The notes under the pieces were generated by a model. It was given only the letters and a program-made list of their open reading frames with translations, made no database searches and was not told the DNA's origin. Positions 63,466-64,000 of a DNA stretch of 64,000 nt are shown one piece after another. This DNA comes from Thiomicrorhabdus sp. (GTDB lineage: Bacteria > Pseudomonadota > Gammaproteobacteria > Thiomicrospirales > Thiomicrospiraceae), in contig NZ_OY782567.1 of assembly GCF_963677875.1 (NCBI RefSeq), positions 186,001 through 250,000 on the forward strand, read 5' to 3'. The position numbers and the translations under genes are program-made. The first letter of the stretch is position 1; every line of letters begins with the position of its first letter.

Positions 63466-64000
63466 ATGGTTGACACTTTGACGGTGAGCGCTTCCGGGCG
63501 TCGTCGGCACCCTCGGGTAAGCATCAAGGGCATTCGCTTGTTTTATTCCGAGCGGGAGTTTTCCATCAAGAATATCAGTTCCGGCGGGATGGCGTTTTTC
63601 AGTTCGGAAGAGCATGTGTTTGATGTTGGTCAGGAGATCGATTTTGACCTGAACAGTGAATTGCTGGATGGTTTCTTTTCGAGCATGCCTTTGAAGGCGC
63701 GGGTGGTCAATACGGCCGGTGATCTGGTGATGGTTGAGTTTACCGACTTCAATCCGAATGGTAAAAAGCTTCTTGATCGACTGATTGAGAACTATTTGAC
63801 CGGAGAGTTGGAAGAAAACCAGAAATTATTGACCTCGGTGATGGGATTCCGCGATGTCGAATCCGATCAAAAACGTAACCGCCAGAGAAATTACCTGTCC
63901 TTTGCCATGTCCTCCCTGATGGTTGTGGTTGCGGTCTATTTGGTGTGGCACCTGATTTCGGTCATTCGTCCCGATTATTCCATGGTAACAAAAGAGGTGA
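63466..64000 (+). CDS. PilZ-domain membrane protein, truncated by the window edge
   Basis: ATG 63466 follows GGGGAGAGA. The 178 visible residues begin with a PilZ domain: the cyclic-di-GMP-binding RxxxR (R13-R17 in GRRRHPRV) and NxSxxG (N36-G41 in KNISSGG) are both present, followed by a helical segment and one membrane span (about 143-167: AMSSLMVVVAVYLVWHLI). The frame is open at the right edge. A PilZ domain before a membrane span and a presumed periplasmic part is the layout of Alg44-type exopolysaccharide co-polymerases, but the rest is needed to decide. Confidence 0.85.
   Translation, partial: MVDTLTVSASGRRRHPRVSIKGIRLFYSEREFSIKNISSGGMAFFSSEEHVFDVGQEIDFDLNSELLDGFFSSMPLKARVVNTAGDLVMVEFTDFNPNGKKLLDRLIENYLTGELEENQKLLTSVMGFRDVESDQKRNRQRNYLSFAMSSLMVVVAVYLVWHLISVIRPDYSMVTKEV

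Overview
The window is a 64-kb stretch of an ordinary bacterial chromosome, about half G+C, densely packed with housekeeping genes and with no insertion sequence, prophage, integron or CRISPR array that I could find. Gene content and order (yceD-rpmF-plsX-fabHDG-acpP-fabF-pabB-pabC-mltG-tmk-holB-tatD; ssrA-smpB-ratA-ratB-bamE; recN-nadK-grpE-dnaK-dnaJ-dapB-carAB-greA) are those of a gammaproteobacterium. The carriage of hrcA with a CIRCE operator, many cyclic-di-GMP proteins and a phosphorylase-kinase-alpha-like protein next to glk would fit a free-living marine or sulfur-oxidising lineage such as the Thiomicrospira/Hydrogenovibrio group, but that placement is inference.

Layout. 1-6.8 kb: RNA modification and turnover (an RluA-type synthase cut by the left edge, a low-molecular-weight phosphatase, RNase E with a long leader, RluC, a HAD phosphatase). 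6.8-20.1 kb: the fatty-acid/phospholipid cluster followed by folate (pabB, pabC), cell wall (mltG), dTMP kinase, clamp-loader delta prime and a TatD nuclease. 20.1-24.7 kb: an MsbA-like ABC exporter, a frameshifted LysE-type exporter, folD, and a Pro-Arg-His tRNA operon with a very good promoter. 24.7-30.1 kb: a signalling island: a periplasmic binding protein translationally coupled to a GGDEF/EAL protein, two small unknown genes converging with an 11-nt overlap, and a LapG-like lipoprotein protease. 30.2-34.4 kb: glucokinase and a 1062-residue bacterial relative of eukaryotic phosphorylase kinase alpha.

35.0-40.5 kb: tmRNA, a membrane diguanylate cyclase, smpB (interrupted in this sequence by a 9-A tract), an unknown exported protein, ratA, ratB, bamE and fur. 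40.6-49.5 kb: recN and nadK on the minus strand, then hrcA-grpE-dnaK-dnaJ-dapB, where hrcA has a sigma70-type promoter abutting CIRCE and dnaK has its own sigma32-type promoter. 49.6-55.8 kb: an NlpC/P60 lipoprotein, carA-carB behind a leader ending in a strong intrinsic terminator (possible attenuator), and greA. 56-59.3 kb: a small exported protein, then a DUF455 ferritin-like protein overlapping a methyltransferase, a ROK sugar kinase and a CNVC thioredoxin-like protein. 59.3-62.2 kb: SDR, thioredoxin and fumC on the minus strand. The right edge holds a NarL-type response regulator and the start of a PilZ membrane protein.

Most interesting points: the homopolymer frameshift in smpB (possible transcriptional slippage, or sequence error), the layered HrcA/sigma32 control of the DnaK operon, the carAB leader, the PhK-alpha-like protein with glk, the PBP-GGDEF/EAL pair beside a LapG-like lipoprotein, and the DUF455-methyltransferase operon. 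I found no clearly novel defence or mobile system.
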